From Bacteroidota bacterium (GTDB taxonomy: Bacteria; Bacteroidota; Bacteroidia; Cytophagales; Cytophagaceae), in contig JAEVZS010000007.1 in NCBI GenBank assembly GCA_023392125.1, positions 208,875 through 272,874 of the forward strand: DNA of 64,000 bases, in the 5' to 3' direction. The position numbers and the translations under genes are program-made. A model generated the notes under the pieces. That model was given only the letters and a program-made list of their open reading frames with translations. It had not been told where the DNA came from and searched no databases. This document shows, piece after piece, positions 33,719-42,620 of the stretch. Numbering within the stretch: the stretch's first letter is position 1; every line of letters begins with the position of its first letter.

Positions 33719-34369
33719 TTATCCGTTATTGCTCTTGTGTTTTTCCTCTGTTTTCCCGGGCATTGTCCCAAAAACATAATCCCACAGAGGAGAAGACACT
33801 CCGAAAACTACGGTATCATCCTTGTAATGATGAATCGCATGATTAATCCACAGATGCTTGAAAATATTCTTAGGCGGCGGATAGGCATGCACAATATAAT
33901 GTACAAAAAGATAAGCGGAATATCCACATAGTATGCCTGGTAAGAAGCCAAACACTCTGGTATTCATAAGTGAATAGAAGACTGCGAAAAAAAATACCGC
34001 AAAAGTGATACTTAAAAGCGGCGGCATGGCAAGACGATCCTTATCCTTGGGAAACTCATGGTGTACACCATGCATATTGTACTGAATGGTTCTTTTCCAG
34101 CCCTTATCCGGCTTCATATGAAACAGGTATCTGTGGGCCATATATTCCATGAAAGTGAAAAACAGAAAACCACCCAGAAACAAGAAAGGAATGACCAGAA
34201 CGGGCAAATTGGTATACATCACTGCGTATATCAGCAAACCCGCTGAAGTCGTAATAAAAATTGAAATCGGAATCGAAATATGTGTTCTTGATAACCGTTC
34301 CAGAATCGGATTTTCAAAGATCCTTTTTGATCCGGAGTGCTTGGGTTTAATTTTATAGCCGTCCAACAT
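33719..34369 (-). CDS. Fatty acid hydroxylase / sterol desaturase family protein
   Basis: 216 residues with about four membrane segments. Histidine clusters HRYLFH, HGVHH, HYIVH and HAIHH supply the di-iron site of the family. The arrangement resembles fatty-acid 2-hydroxylases, which add a hydroxyl to acyl chains of sphingolipids, and many Bacteroidota make sphingolipids. The precise lipid substrate is inference. It follows bshA in the same direction after 77 bases. Confidence 0.85.
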   Translation of the reverse strand: MLDGYKIKPKHSGSKRIFENPILERLSRTHISIPISIFITTSAGLLIYAVMYTNLPVLVIPFLFLGGFLFFTFMEYMAHRYLFHMKPDKGWKRTIQYNMHGVHHEFPKDKDRLAMPPLLSITFAVFFFAVFYSLMNTRVFGFLPGILCGYSAYLFVHYIVHAYPPPKNIFKHLWINHAIHHYKDDTVVFGVSSPLWDYVFGTMPGKTEEKHKSNNG

Positions 34370-34446
34370 TTTTTTAACCGTTTTTTCAGTAAAAAACCAC
34401 CAACTAATGATAAAAAAAAGCTATAATCTTTATTTGAATAATAAAA

Positions 34447-35589
34447 TTATCCGACAAATTGTTTGCCAGATTTGGTCAATACTTCGGTGTAGAGTTCAAT
34501 GTATTTCGGTATTATATTATCCATATCAAATTCTTTGGCCCGATTGAGCGCATTCTCTTTAAACCGGGGCAAATTCGCATCATCCAGAATAATCGCAGCC
34601 TTTTCGACCATATCATCAATATCTCCCACATTGCTCAGAAATCCGGTCTGCCCGTTTATATTCAGCTCCGGCAATCCTCCGGCATTAGACGATAATACGG
34701 GCACTTCACAAGCCATTGCCTCCAGGGCAGCCAGTCCAAAGCTTTCTGTTTCGCTTGGCATTATAAAAAGATCTCCCACCGAAAGCACCTCTTCTACCGA
34801 GTCAATTTTGCCCAGCAACCGTATATCCTGACAAATCTGATATTCACGACAAAGCATTTCTATTTTCTGACGGTCGGGTCCGTCTCCGACCAACAGCAGT
34901 TTGCATGGGATACGCTCTTTCAGCTTACGAAAAACTTTCAGGACATCCTCTACTCGTTTTACCGGCCTGAAATTGGACGTATGTACAAGAAGCTTTTCAT
35001 TATTGGGGCAAATCGCTATCTTGAAGTGGTCTTTCCGAAGTTTCTTGAAGCGCTGTATATCAATAAAGTTAGGGATCACCTGAATATCCTTATGTACCGA
35101 AAAATGCTTGTAGGTATCTTTCTTTAAATCCTCGGAAACTGCCGTAACCCCGTCTGACTGATTGATACTGAACGTGACAACCGGTGCAAAACTCTGATCT
35201 TTACCAACGAGCGTAATATCCGTACCATGAAGCGTTGTTACAAATGGCAGATTATAACCTTCTGCCCTGAGAATCTCTCTGGCCATATAGGCAGCAGAAG
35301 CATGTGGTATTGCATAGTGTACATGAACAAGATCCAGGTTTTCATATTTAGCGACCATAACCATTTTGCTGGCCAGCGCTAATTCATAAGGCGGGTATTG
35401 GAACAGAGGATATGAGAAAATATCAACTTCATGATAAAAAACATTCTCATTAAAGAAGTCCAGCCTCGACGGTTGCGTATAGGTTATGAAGTGCACCTGA
35501 TGTCCTCTTTTTGCAAGAGCTTTTCCAAGCTCAGTGGCAACAACACCGCTGCCGCCGAACGTCGGATAACAAACTATTCCTATTTTCAT
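34447..35589 (-). CDS. bshA: N-acetyl-alpha-D-glucosaminyl L-malate synthase
   Basis: GT4 glycosyltransferase that joins GlcNAc from UDP-GlcNAc to L-malate, the first step of bacillithiol, a low-molecular-weight thiol used for redox and detoxification. 380 residues, full length. It begins MKIGIVCYPTFGGSGVVATE and contains the C-terminal donor-site motif PSETESFGLAALEAMA. No bshB or bshC gene is adjacent in this window, so the rest of the pathway lies elsewhere. Confidence 0.93.
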   Translation of the reverse strand: MKIGIVCYPTFGGSGVVATELGKALAKRGHQVHFITYTQPSRLDFFNENVFYHEVDIFSYPLFQYPPYELALASKMVMVAKYENLDLVHVHYAIPHASAAYMAREILRAEGYNLPFVTTLHGTDITLVGKDQSFAPVVTFSINQSDGVTAVSEDLKKDTYKHFSVHKDIQVIPNFIDIQRFKKLRKDHFKIAICPNNEKLLVHTSNFRPVKRVEDVLKVFRKLKERIPCKLLLVGDGPDRQKIEMLCREYQICQDIRLLGKIDSVEEVLSVGDLFIMPSETESFGLAALEAMACEVPVLSSNAGGLPELNINGQTGFLSNVGDIDDMVEKAAIILDDANLPRFKENALNRAKEFDMDNIIPKYIELYTEVLTKSGKQFVG

Positions 35590-35754
35590 TGTATCAGAAT
35601 CATTGGGACAATATAAAAAATATGTTTTTAAATGGATGCCCCCTGATGATCTTTCTCATCTGGCATACATCTAAACTAAAAATAACACTTTACCTTTCAG
35701 ACAATTTCTCTGAAATAATTATTTCATTAAATTTTTTCTGTCTCTTCTCTATTA

Positions 35755-38709
35755 CTATTGCTCATATGTATAATTCAGAATTGCCTTATAGATGACATCC
35801 TGGATCGCCGTTCTGACATTGGTACGAATCAGCCTGGTATTGGAAGCATCAGGATAAACCCTGTTTGAAAGAAAAACATAAACAAGATTCTGATCCGGAT
35901 CAACCCATGCTGCCGTTCCGGTAAATCCTGTATGCCCATACGTTCTGGGTGAAACGAAATCCGACGTCGGACCATTTCCGTCCGGTTCAGGCTTATCCCA
36001 CCCCAGTCCTCTCCGGTTTTTATCAAACTGCTTGCGGGAGAATGTACCGAGTGTTTCCGGAAGAAGATATCGTAATCCACCATAATAGCCGTTTTGCAGA
36101 TTCATCTGCATAAGAATGCCCACATCTCTTGCATTGCTAAACAACCCGGCATGCCCTCCTACACCACCCAGCATGGCAGCGCCCTGATCATGCACATTGC
36201 CCCGAACCAGCTTTTTCCTGAACAATACATCATTTTCGGTCGGAGCGATACGGTCAAGCGAAAATTTTTCAGCCGGCTTGTAAGTCATGGTTGTCAAGCC
36301 CAGAGGAGTATAATAATTCTGCTGCATAAACGTATCGATACTCTGATTAAGCAGCTTTTCCGCTATACGTTTCATAATATAAAATCCGAGATCACTATAT
36401 GTATAAGGATACTTCTCTTTCTTCTTTCTTTTCAGCAGATCAGATTGAATCGTCCACTGCCAGAGAGAGTCCTCAATAGATGCTGATGAGTATAGCCCCT
36501 CGCAAACCTGATTGGGAAAAGTATCTGAGCGCACACAACTGTAGAATGCAGCCATAAAGCCTGATGTATCCAGTGTTTTTTTCCAGTGTGGCAGAAATGG
36601 TATAAGGCCGGCCTGATGGGTCAGAATATCCCTGATCTCAAGATCTTCTTTGTTTGTCCCCTTTAGTTCAGGCAGGTAAAATGAAGCTTTCTTATCCAGG
36701 TTAAGCTCTCCGCGATCATATAAAAACATGATTGCCTGCAGAGTCCCCGCAACTTTCGTAATTGAGGCAATATCATAGATCGTCTTATCAGTAACTTCCG
36801 CATCCTTTTCATAGGTGAGAAAGCCAAAGGATCGTTCATAAACAACTTTGCCATCTCTTGCCACAAATACCTGAACACCAGGCGTAGCCTTGTCTGCTAT
36901 TGCTTTCAGCGCGATAGAGTCAATTTTAGACAATGTTTTACTATCCATTCCTGCATTTTCCGGGAAGGCGTATTGTAAACGATACAGCGCAGAGGTTTCG
37001 ATGCCACTTCCCAGCGGCAACCGATCGCCTACTGATACCGGCAGTTTTCCTTTTATACCAAATGCTCCGAATATTGCCTGTGGTACGAGGCTCCGGGTAA
37101 ATTCATTATCTTCATAGGCACAAATAAGCGTCTCGCTATTCGAGAAGTACTGCAAACTGTATGGCGGAGCGAATACAGCCACTATCACTCTCTGATTTTG
37201 TTGTTGCAGCCGATTTACAAAGTCAATGGTTTTTTCAGATACTCCATAATTTTTTGAACTCCATAAAGAAGTTCCCATAATACCTACAACTACGACTTCT
37301 TCGCTTTTTAATTCATTCAAAAGATCTGTATATACAGATTCTGGCGCATTCTTATCGGAAAGGGAATAATGATTAAATGGGGCGTATTTGCTCAGGGTTT
37401 GTTGAAAAATAGTATTCTTTTCCACCCCTATTGCAACTGAAGCAAAACGAGTCGTATCCAGGATCTGTACAGGTACAAAATTCCGGTCATCCTTTACCAT
37501 TGTTATGGCATTACGATACAAATCCAGAATCAGCGCTTTCTTTTTATCATTATTCAGATCATCATGAAGATTCTGAGCAACTACGTTTGAATCAAAAACA
37601 ACCCCGGACCAATACTTTGCCAAAAGGACCTTTCTGGCACGTATATCAATCTCCTCCTGCGTAATTTCCCCTTTCTTTATTGCCCGGGCAATTCTTTTCA
37701 TCGCCAGCGGAACATCTTCCGCAAACAGCAGCACATCGTTGCCTGCAAGCAATGCCTTTAATTCCACTTCGCCGGGCTTATAATAACTGGATACTCCCTT
37801 CATGTTCAGCGCATCTGTAAATACCAGGCCCTTAAACCCCAATTCATCTTTAAGAAGGGAGTTAACTACTTTACCGGAAAGAGTAGTGGCCAGATTCTGA
37901 GTATCATCAAACGAAGGCACATGCAGATGACCTACCATAATACTTTTCAGATCGCTATTAATCAGCTTTTTAAAAGGATACAATTCTGTCTCTGCAATCT
38001 GATTCCGATCTTTTAAGATCACCGGCAGTGAGTAATGAGAGTCTGAATCCGTATCTCCATGTCCGGGAAAATGTTTTGCATTGGAAAGTACGTGCCGATC
38101 CTGCATCCCCTGCATATAGGCGATACCCTTGCGGGCAACATTATCTTTATCTTCTCCAAAGGAACGTACACCAATCACCGGATTGCGGGGATTGGAATTA
38201 ATATCCACAACAGGGGCAAAATTGATTTGCATTCCAAGGCGGCGGCATTCATTGGCCACCTCTTTTCCCATCCGATAGATATACCTATCATCCTGAATAG
38301 CTCCAAGGGTCATTTGTCGCGGAAAAGCAAGTGTACTGTCAAGCCTCATAGCAACTCCCCATTCTGCATCCATCGCTATAAATAATGGCACCTTGGAAAG
38401 ACTCTGATAATGATTAGTAAGCAATGCCTGACGGACCGGGCCACCCTGAAAAAAAATCAGCCCCCCGATTCCGTGCTCAGAAACCAGGTTTGCTATCTGG
38501 CTAACATGCTCATTCCCTTTGTTGGAATATGCCGCTATCATAAACAGCTGCCCGAGACGCTCCTCCGGAGAAAGACTATTAAAAACACTGTCAACCCATC
38601 TTTCTGCAAACTCATTTTCCGCCTTTTGTGCAAAAGCAATGCTTCCCCACAGGAGTAATAAGAAGCAAAAAAAGACTGAAGGAGCTGTTCCGGTTGCTTT
38701 GTCAAACAT
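35755..38709 (-). CDS. GH3 beta-N-acetylhexosaminidase fused to a beta-lactamase-type serine hydrolase
   Basis: 984 residues with a signal peptide (about 1-27). Residues about 35-390 are a GH3 domain of NagZ type: KHFPGHGDTDSDSHY carries the His-Asp general acid pair and LVFTDALNMKG the Asp nucleophile. Residues about 390-590 form a GH3 C-terminal-like domain. About 600-980 is a PF00144 serine hydrolase with SITK in YDIASITKVAG and YSDLGF as second motif. The pair would cut GlcNAc-MurNAc linkages and peptides or D-amino-acid esters outside the cytoplasm, suggesting peptidoglycan recycling or attack. This fusion is frequent in Bacteroidota. Confidence 0.9.
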   Translation of the reverse strand: MFDKATGTAPSVFFCFLLLLWGSIAFAQKAENEFAERWVDSVFNSLSPEERLGQLFMIAAYSNKGNEHVSQIANLVSEHGIGGLIFFQGGPVRQALLTNHYQSLSKVPLFIAMDAEWGVAMRLDSTLAFPRQMTLGAIQDDRYIYRMGKEVANECRRLGMQINFAPVVDINSNPRNPVIGVRSFGEDKDNVARKGIAYMQGMQDRHVLSNAKHFPGHGDTDSDSHYSLPVILKDRNQIAETELYPFKKLINSDLKSIMVGHLHVPSFDDTQNLATTLSGKVVNSLLKDELGFKGLVFTDALNMKGVSSYYKPGEVELKALLAGNDVLLFAEDVPLAMKRIARAIKKGEITQEEIDIRARKVLLAKYWSGVVFDSNVVAQNLHDDLNNDKKKALILDLYRNAITMVKDDRNFVPVQILDTTRFASVAIGVEKNTIFQQTLSKYAPFNHYSLSDKNAPESVYTDLLNELKSEEVVVVGIMGTSLWSSKNYGVSEKTIDFVNRLQQQNQRVIVAVFAPPYSLQYFSNSETLICAYEDNEFTRSLVPQAIFGAFGIKGKLPVSVGDRLPLGSGIETSALYRLQYAFPENAGMDSKTLSKIDSIALKAIADKATPGVQVFVARDGKVVYERSFGFLTYEKDAEVTDKTIYDIASITKVAGTLQAIMFLYDRGELNLDKKASFYLPELKGTNKEDLEIRDILTHQAGLIPFLPHWKKTLDTSGFMAAFYSCVRSDTFPNQVCEGLYSSASIEDSLWQWTIQSDLLKRKKKEKYPYTYSDLGFYIMKRIAEKLLNQSIDTFMQQNYYTPLGLTTMTYKPAEKFSLDRIAPTENDVLFRKKLVRGNVHDQGAAMLGGVGGHAGLFSNARDVGILMQMNLQNGYYGGLRYLLPETLGTFSRKQFDKNRRGLGWDKPEPDGNGPTSDFVSPRTYGHTGFTGTAAWVDPDQNLVYVFLSNRVYPDASNTRLIRTNVRTAIQDVIYKAILNYTYEQ

Positions 38710-39003
38710 ATTCTTAAATAAAGAAAATTATTTCGGGACCTAGTTAGTCAAATTCCAAAAAGAGACCAAATTTTATAAGCATATCAGGAGGTTCTTTTTA
38801 GAATAAACTTAGTAAATCGCCGGACGGTATCCCATCTTGCCACAATCATGCCGGCATTGTTTCCTACATTTATAAAATAACTGTTCGTCAACAAAAGTTA
38901 TTATAAGTGAAAAATATTCTCCGCGAGAAGCCCTCAAAGAAAATTCCGTTTCACTTTTTAAGTGAAATATCCGCATATTTGTTGCCTCATGAAAGTTTAG
39001 TTT

Positions 39004-40860
39004 ATGCCTGATATTATTCGATTACTTCCAGACTCACTGGCCAATCAGATTGCAGCAGGAGAAGTGGTGCAGCGGCCTGCATCCGTGGTAAAAGAGTTGC
39101 TGGAAAATTCTATTGACGCCCAAAGCACAAAAATACAACTTGTAATAAAAGATGCCGGCAAGCAGCTTATTCAGGTCATTGATAACGGAAAAGGAATGTC
39201 CGGAACAGATGCACGCATGAGCTTTGAGCGGCACGCAACATCTAAGCTTGCAACTACCGAAGACCTTTTCAATATCCGGACACTGGGATTCAGGGGAGAA
39301 GCGCTCGCATCGATTGCAGCTGTCGCTCAGGTAGAGATGAAAACATGTACTGCAGAAGATGAGCTCGGAATACTCTTAAAAGTTGAAGGATCAGAGGTAA
39401 AAACACAGGAACCGATAGCAACTGCCCAAGGCACCTCTATCGCAGTAAAAAATCTGTTTTTCAATGTACCGGCAAGAAGAAACTTTCTCAAATCAAATGC
39501 GGTGGAGATGAAGCATATCATTGAGGAATTTCAGCGCGTGGCTTTAAGCTTCCCGGAGATTGCCTTCACATTTGTACAAAATGATCTCGAGGTATATAAC
39601 CTCCCCTCAGAAAAACTGAGCAAGCGAATCATAAATCTTCTGGGGAACAGCTACAAAGAGCAATTAATCCCCTGTCAGGAAGAAACAGATCTCGTAAAAA
39701 TCAAAGGGTATATCGGCAAACCGGAAAGTGCCAGAAAAACACGAGGAGAACAGTATTTCTTTGTAAACAGCCGGTTTATAAAACATAATTACCTTCATCA
39801 TGCAGTAAAGACAGGATACGATAACCTGATTGCAGAAGACTGCTTCCCCTTTTACACCTTGTTTATTGAAATTGACCCCAAACATATTGACATCAATGTT
39901 CATCCAACCAAAACGGAGGTTAAGTTTGATGACGAACGTACATTGTACGCAATTCTTCTCGCCGCAATAAAAAAAGCCCTGGCAACGCATAACATCACTC
40001 CCTCCCTGGACTTTGACCAGGACATTAATTTTAATATGCTAAATACCAGCCTTGAGACCTCCAGTCTGAAAGCCGCCGGCTTTTACAGCCAGTCCTCAAA
40101 TTTTTCTCTGCCTAAAAAGAACCTCAATAACTGGGAAAAGCTGTACGAGAACTTTAATCAGGAGAAAGATACTTCCGGATTCGATACTCCGGACACGCAT
40201 GAAGCATCCGGGAATGCACCATTAATCTTTGAAAGCAGGGCAAATAATCAGTCCGACCCAGTCAAAGAAGAAGCCGCTCAGGAAAACAATAGTCCGACAA
40301 CAACTTTTCAGCTTCATCTGAAATATATAGTCAGTCAGGTAAAGTCTGGAATGGTCATTGTGGATCAGCAGGCTGCGCATGAACGTATACTTTACGAAAA
40401 ATACCAGCTAATGCTCGCTAATCGCTCCGGAGCCTCGCAGCAATCTTTATTTCCTCAGACAGTTGAGCTTGATCCGGGAGATTTTTCACTAATCATAGAG
40501 ATGGAAAAAGAAATAAAAGCCCTCGGATTTCAGTTTAACATATTCGGGAAAAGTTCCATCATTCTTAATGGTATACCAGCAGACATGCCCACTGGCATAA
40601 GTGAAAAGCAATTATTCGAAGGACTCCTGGAACAGTTCAAGCACAATCAGTCCGAACTAAAACTGGAAAAACAGGAAAACCTGATTCGTTCTCTTGCACG
40701 CAGATCTTCGATGAAATCCGGGACCCGCTTATCCACTATGGAGATGAACAGCCTCATCGATAATCTTTTCGCATGTAAAGTGCCGAATTATGGCCCTAAC
40801 GGGAATCCTACGTTCGTAATACTCGAAATGGATAAAATTGCAAAATTCTTTACCAGATAG
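39004..40860 (+). CDS. mutL: DNA mismatch repair protein MutL
   Basis: 618 residues. The N-terminal GHKL ATPase shows ELLENSIDA, DNGKGM and GFRGEALASI. A variable acidic linker covers about 350-430 and a dimerisation domain the rest. The endonuclease motif DQHA(x)2E(x)4E is changed to DQQAAHERILYE (D454 onward), and the CPHGRP metal site reads GPNGNP, so MutL nicking activity is doubtful. It is followed after two bases by two rhomboid genes in the same direction. Confidence 0.95.
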   Translation: MPDIIRLLPDSLANQIAAGEVVQRPASVVKELLENSIDAQSTKIQLVIKDAGKQLIQVIDNGKGMSGTDARMSFERHATSKLATTEDLFNIRTLGFRGEALASIAAVAQVEMKTCTAEDELGILLKVEGSEVKTQEPIATAQGTSIAVKNLFFNVPARRNFLKSNAVEMKHIIEEFQRVALSFPEIAFTFVQNDLEVYNLPSEKLSKRIINLLGNSYKEQLIPCQEETDLVKIKGYIGKPESARKTRGEQYFFVNSRFIKHNYLHHAVKTGYDNLIAEDCFPFYTLFIEIDPKHIDINVHPTKTEVKFDDERTLYAILLAAIKKALATHNITPSLDFDQDINFNMLNTSLETSSLKAAGFYSQSSNFSLPKKNLNNWEKLYENFNQEKDTSGFDTPDTHEASGNAPLIFESRANNQSDPVKEEAAQENNSPTTTFQLHLKYIVSQVKSGMVIVDQQAAHERILYEKYQLMLANRSGASQQSLFPQTVELDPGDFSLIIEMEKEIKALGFQFNIFGKSSIILNGIPADMPTGISEKQLFEGLLEQFKHNQSELKLEKQENLIRSLARRSSMKSGTRLSTMEMNSLIDNLFACKVPNYGPNGNPTFVILEMDKIAKFFTR

Positions 40861-40862
40861 CC

Positions 40863-41657
40863 ATGAGACCCTTTTTCAGACTTACACCGGCAATCACCAA
40901 TATCATACTGCTCAACGTACTGATCATGCTGCTGATGATGTTTCTGCCGGGTATACAGTTACTGTTTTATAATGCATTGGCATTGCACTCTCCCATGTCG
41001 CCCGAATTTATTCCGACACAGTTTTTTTCGTATATGTTTTTGCATGCCAACATCGGACACTTATTCGGCAATATGTTTGGTCTGATGATCTTTGGCTCAT
41101 TGCTTGAAGACTTCTGGGGAGCGCGCAGATTAATAAGCTACTATCTGATATGCGGACTGGGTGCAGGGGTTATTTACAGTGTATTCCAATATATCGAACA
41201 CAGAGAAATGTATGCAGTGATGCAGGACTTTCTGAAGGAACCCAATCCCGCCAATTATTCATATTTCATGTATGAATACAACCGCGAATATTATACCGAT
41301 ATGCTTAACTGGATTGACAGATTCAGAGAAAATCCGGATAATTATTTGTATATTGAACAAGCTAAAGCAAACATTGTTAACTATTATTCCAATAAATTGA
41401 GCATTCCAATGGTGGGAGCATCGGGAGCATTGTTTGGAATTCTAATGGCCTATGGGATGTTATTTCCCAATACGACACCGTTTATAATCCCGATTCCGGC
41501 CAAATTTATAGTAGCTCTTTATGGAATTACCGCCTATTTCGGCGTTATAAAGAATGATCCCGGTGATTTTACGGCCCACTCGGCACATCTGGGAGGCATG
41601 ATAATTGGTTTCTTTGTAATTAAATACTGGCAAAAAAAACGAACCCGATTTTACTAG
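40863..41657 (+). CDS. Rhomboid family intramembrane serine protease
   Basis: 264 residues, about six membrane segments. The start overlaps the same promoter as mutL (two-base gap). The catalytic Ser is in MVGASGALFGI and the His in AHSAHLGGMI; FLHANIGHLFGNM matches the N-terminal rhomboid block. An unusual long insertion of about 70 residues (around 115-180, rich in Tyr, Asn and acidic residues) separates the early helices from the catalytic serine. Two bases separate it from the next rhomboid. Confidence 0.93.
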   Translation: MRPFFRLTPAITNIILLNVLIMLLMMFLPGIQLLFYNALALHSPMSPEFIPTQFFSYMFLHANIGHLFGNMFGLMIFGSLLEDFWGARRLISYYLICGLGAGVIYSVFQYIEHREMYAVMQDFLKEPNPANYSYFMYEYNREYYTDMLNWIDRFRENPDNYLYIEQAKANIVNYYSNKLSIPMVGASGALFGILMAYGMLFPNTTPFIIPIPAKFIVALYGITAYFGVIKNDPGDFTAHSAHLGGMIIGFFVIKYWQKKRTRFY

Positions 41658-41658
41658 A

Positions 41659-42537
41659 ATGAATATTTTTGAAGACATAAAGTACAACTTTCGTCAAAAA
41701 GACAATGGATTAATCAAAATTATTCTGATTAATGTGATTGTCTTTGTCCTAATGGCGATACTAAATGTAATCTTCAGATTATCCAGTTTAGATTATCTTT
41801 CCGAGCAATTACGGCATCTGGTAGCCTTACCCGCAGAGTTTTCCCGGTTTATCTTTCGCCCCTGGACAATTCTGACCTATTTCTTTACCCATAGCCTGAC
41901 AGATTTGCTGCATATTGTATTCAATATGCTGTTTCTGTATTGGTTCGGAAGAATCATTGCAGAATATATCGGCAATCGCCGCCTTGTTAATCTGTACCTT
42001 ACAGGAGGTATATTCAGCGGACTTGTTTTCCTTCTGCTCTTTAATCTGATACCTTTTTACATTCACCGGTCAGCCGGTGTTTCCCTTGTAGGAGCATCCG
42101 GCAGTGTATATGCAGTAGTGGTTGCCGCGGCTACACTTCTGCCTCATTATCGCTTCAATCTTATTCTTCTGGGCCCGGTAAAGATTACATATATCGCCGC
42201 TTTCTTTATTGTCATTTCAATCATAGGGTCAGTAGAAGCCAATGCGGGCGGCAATGTATGTCATTTAGGTGGTGCATTGTTCGGTTATTTATATGTTACC
42301 CAACTGCGAAAGGGGCGGGATATGGGCAAGCCAATAAACCTGATTGCCGGCTGGATCAAAAATATAGGTAAACCATCCATGAAAGTCTCCTACCGGTCTC
42401 CCTCAGCTCCTGCCGATAAGAATACGCCGATCAGTCAGGAAGAAATAGACCGTATACTCGATAAAATTAACAAAAGCGGTTACGAAAGTCTTACCAAGGC
42501 AGAAAAAGAAAGGCTTTTTAAAGCCAGTGAAAAATAG
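41659..42537 (+). CDS. Rhomboid family protein with DUF6576-like C-terminal tail
   Basis: 292 residues, about six membrane segments to residue 215, then a cytoplasmic tail. Ser is in VGASGSVYAVV and His in GNVCHLGGALFGYLYV. The tail ends EEIDRILDKINKSGYESLTKAEKERL, a helical motif typical of this Bacteroidota rhomboid group. It ends the mutL-rhomboid-rhomboid unit before a strong terminator. Substrates are unknown. Confidence 0.92.
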   Translation: MNIFEDIKYNFRQKDNGLIKIILINVIVFVLMAILNVIFRLSSLDYLSEQLRHLVALPAEFSRFIFRPWTILTYFFTHSLTDLLHIVFNMLFLYWFGRIIAEYIGNRRLVNLYLTGGIFSGLVFLLLFNLIPFYIHRSAGVSLVGASGSVYAVVVAAATLLPHYRFNLILLGPVKITYIAAFFIVISIIGSVEANAGGNVCHLGGALFGYLYVTQLRKGRDMGKPINLIAGWIKNIGKPSMKVSYRSPSAPADKNTPISQEEIDRILDKINKSGYESLTKAEKERLFKASEK

Positions 42538-42560
42538 CTTTAACTATTTCCTTGACATAA

Positions 42561-42584
42561 AAAAAGCGGGCTAGCCCGCTTTTT
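42561..42584. terminator. Bidirectional terminator between convergent genes
   Basis: AAAAAGCGGGC-TA-GCCCGCTTTTT is a perfect palindrome with A before and T after, between the second rhomboid and aspS. Confidence 0.85.
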
Positions 42585-42620
42585 GTTTATCGCTATATGT
42601 TCTCGTACAAAGACAGCCAA

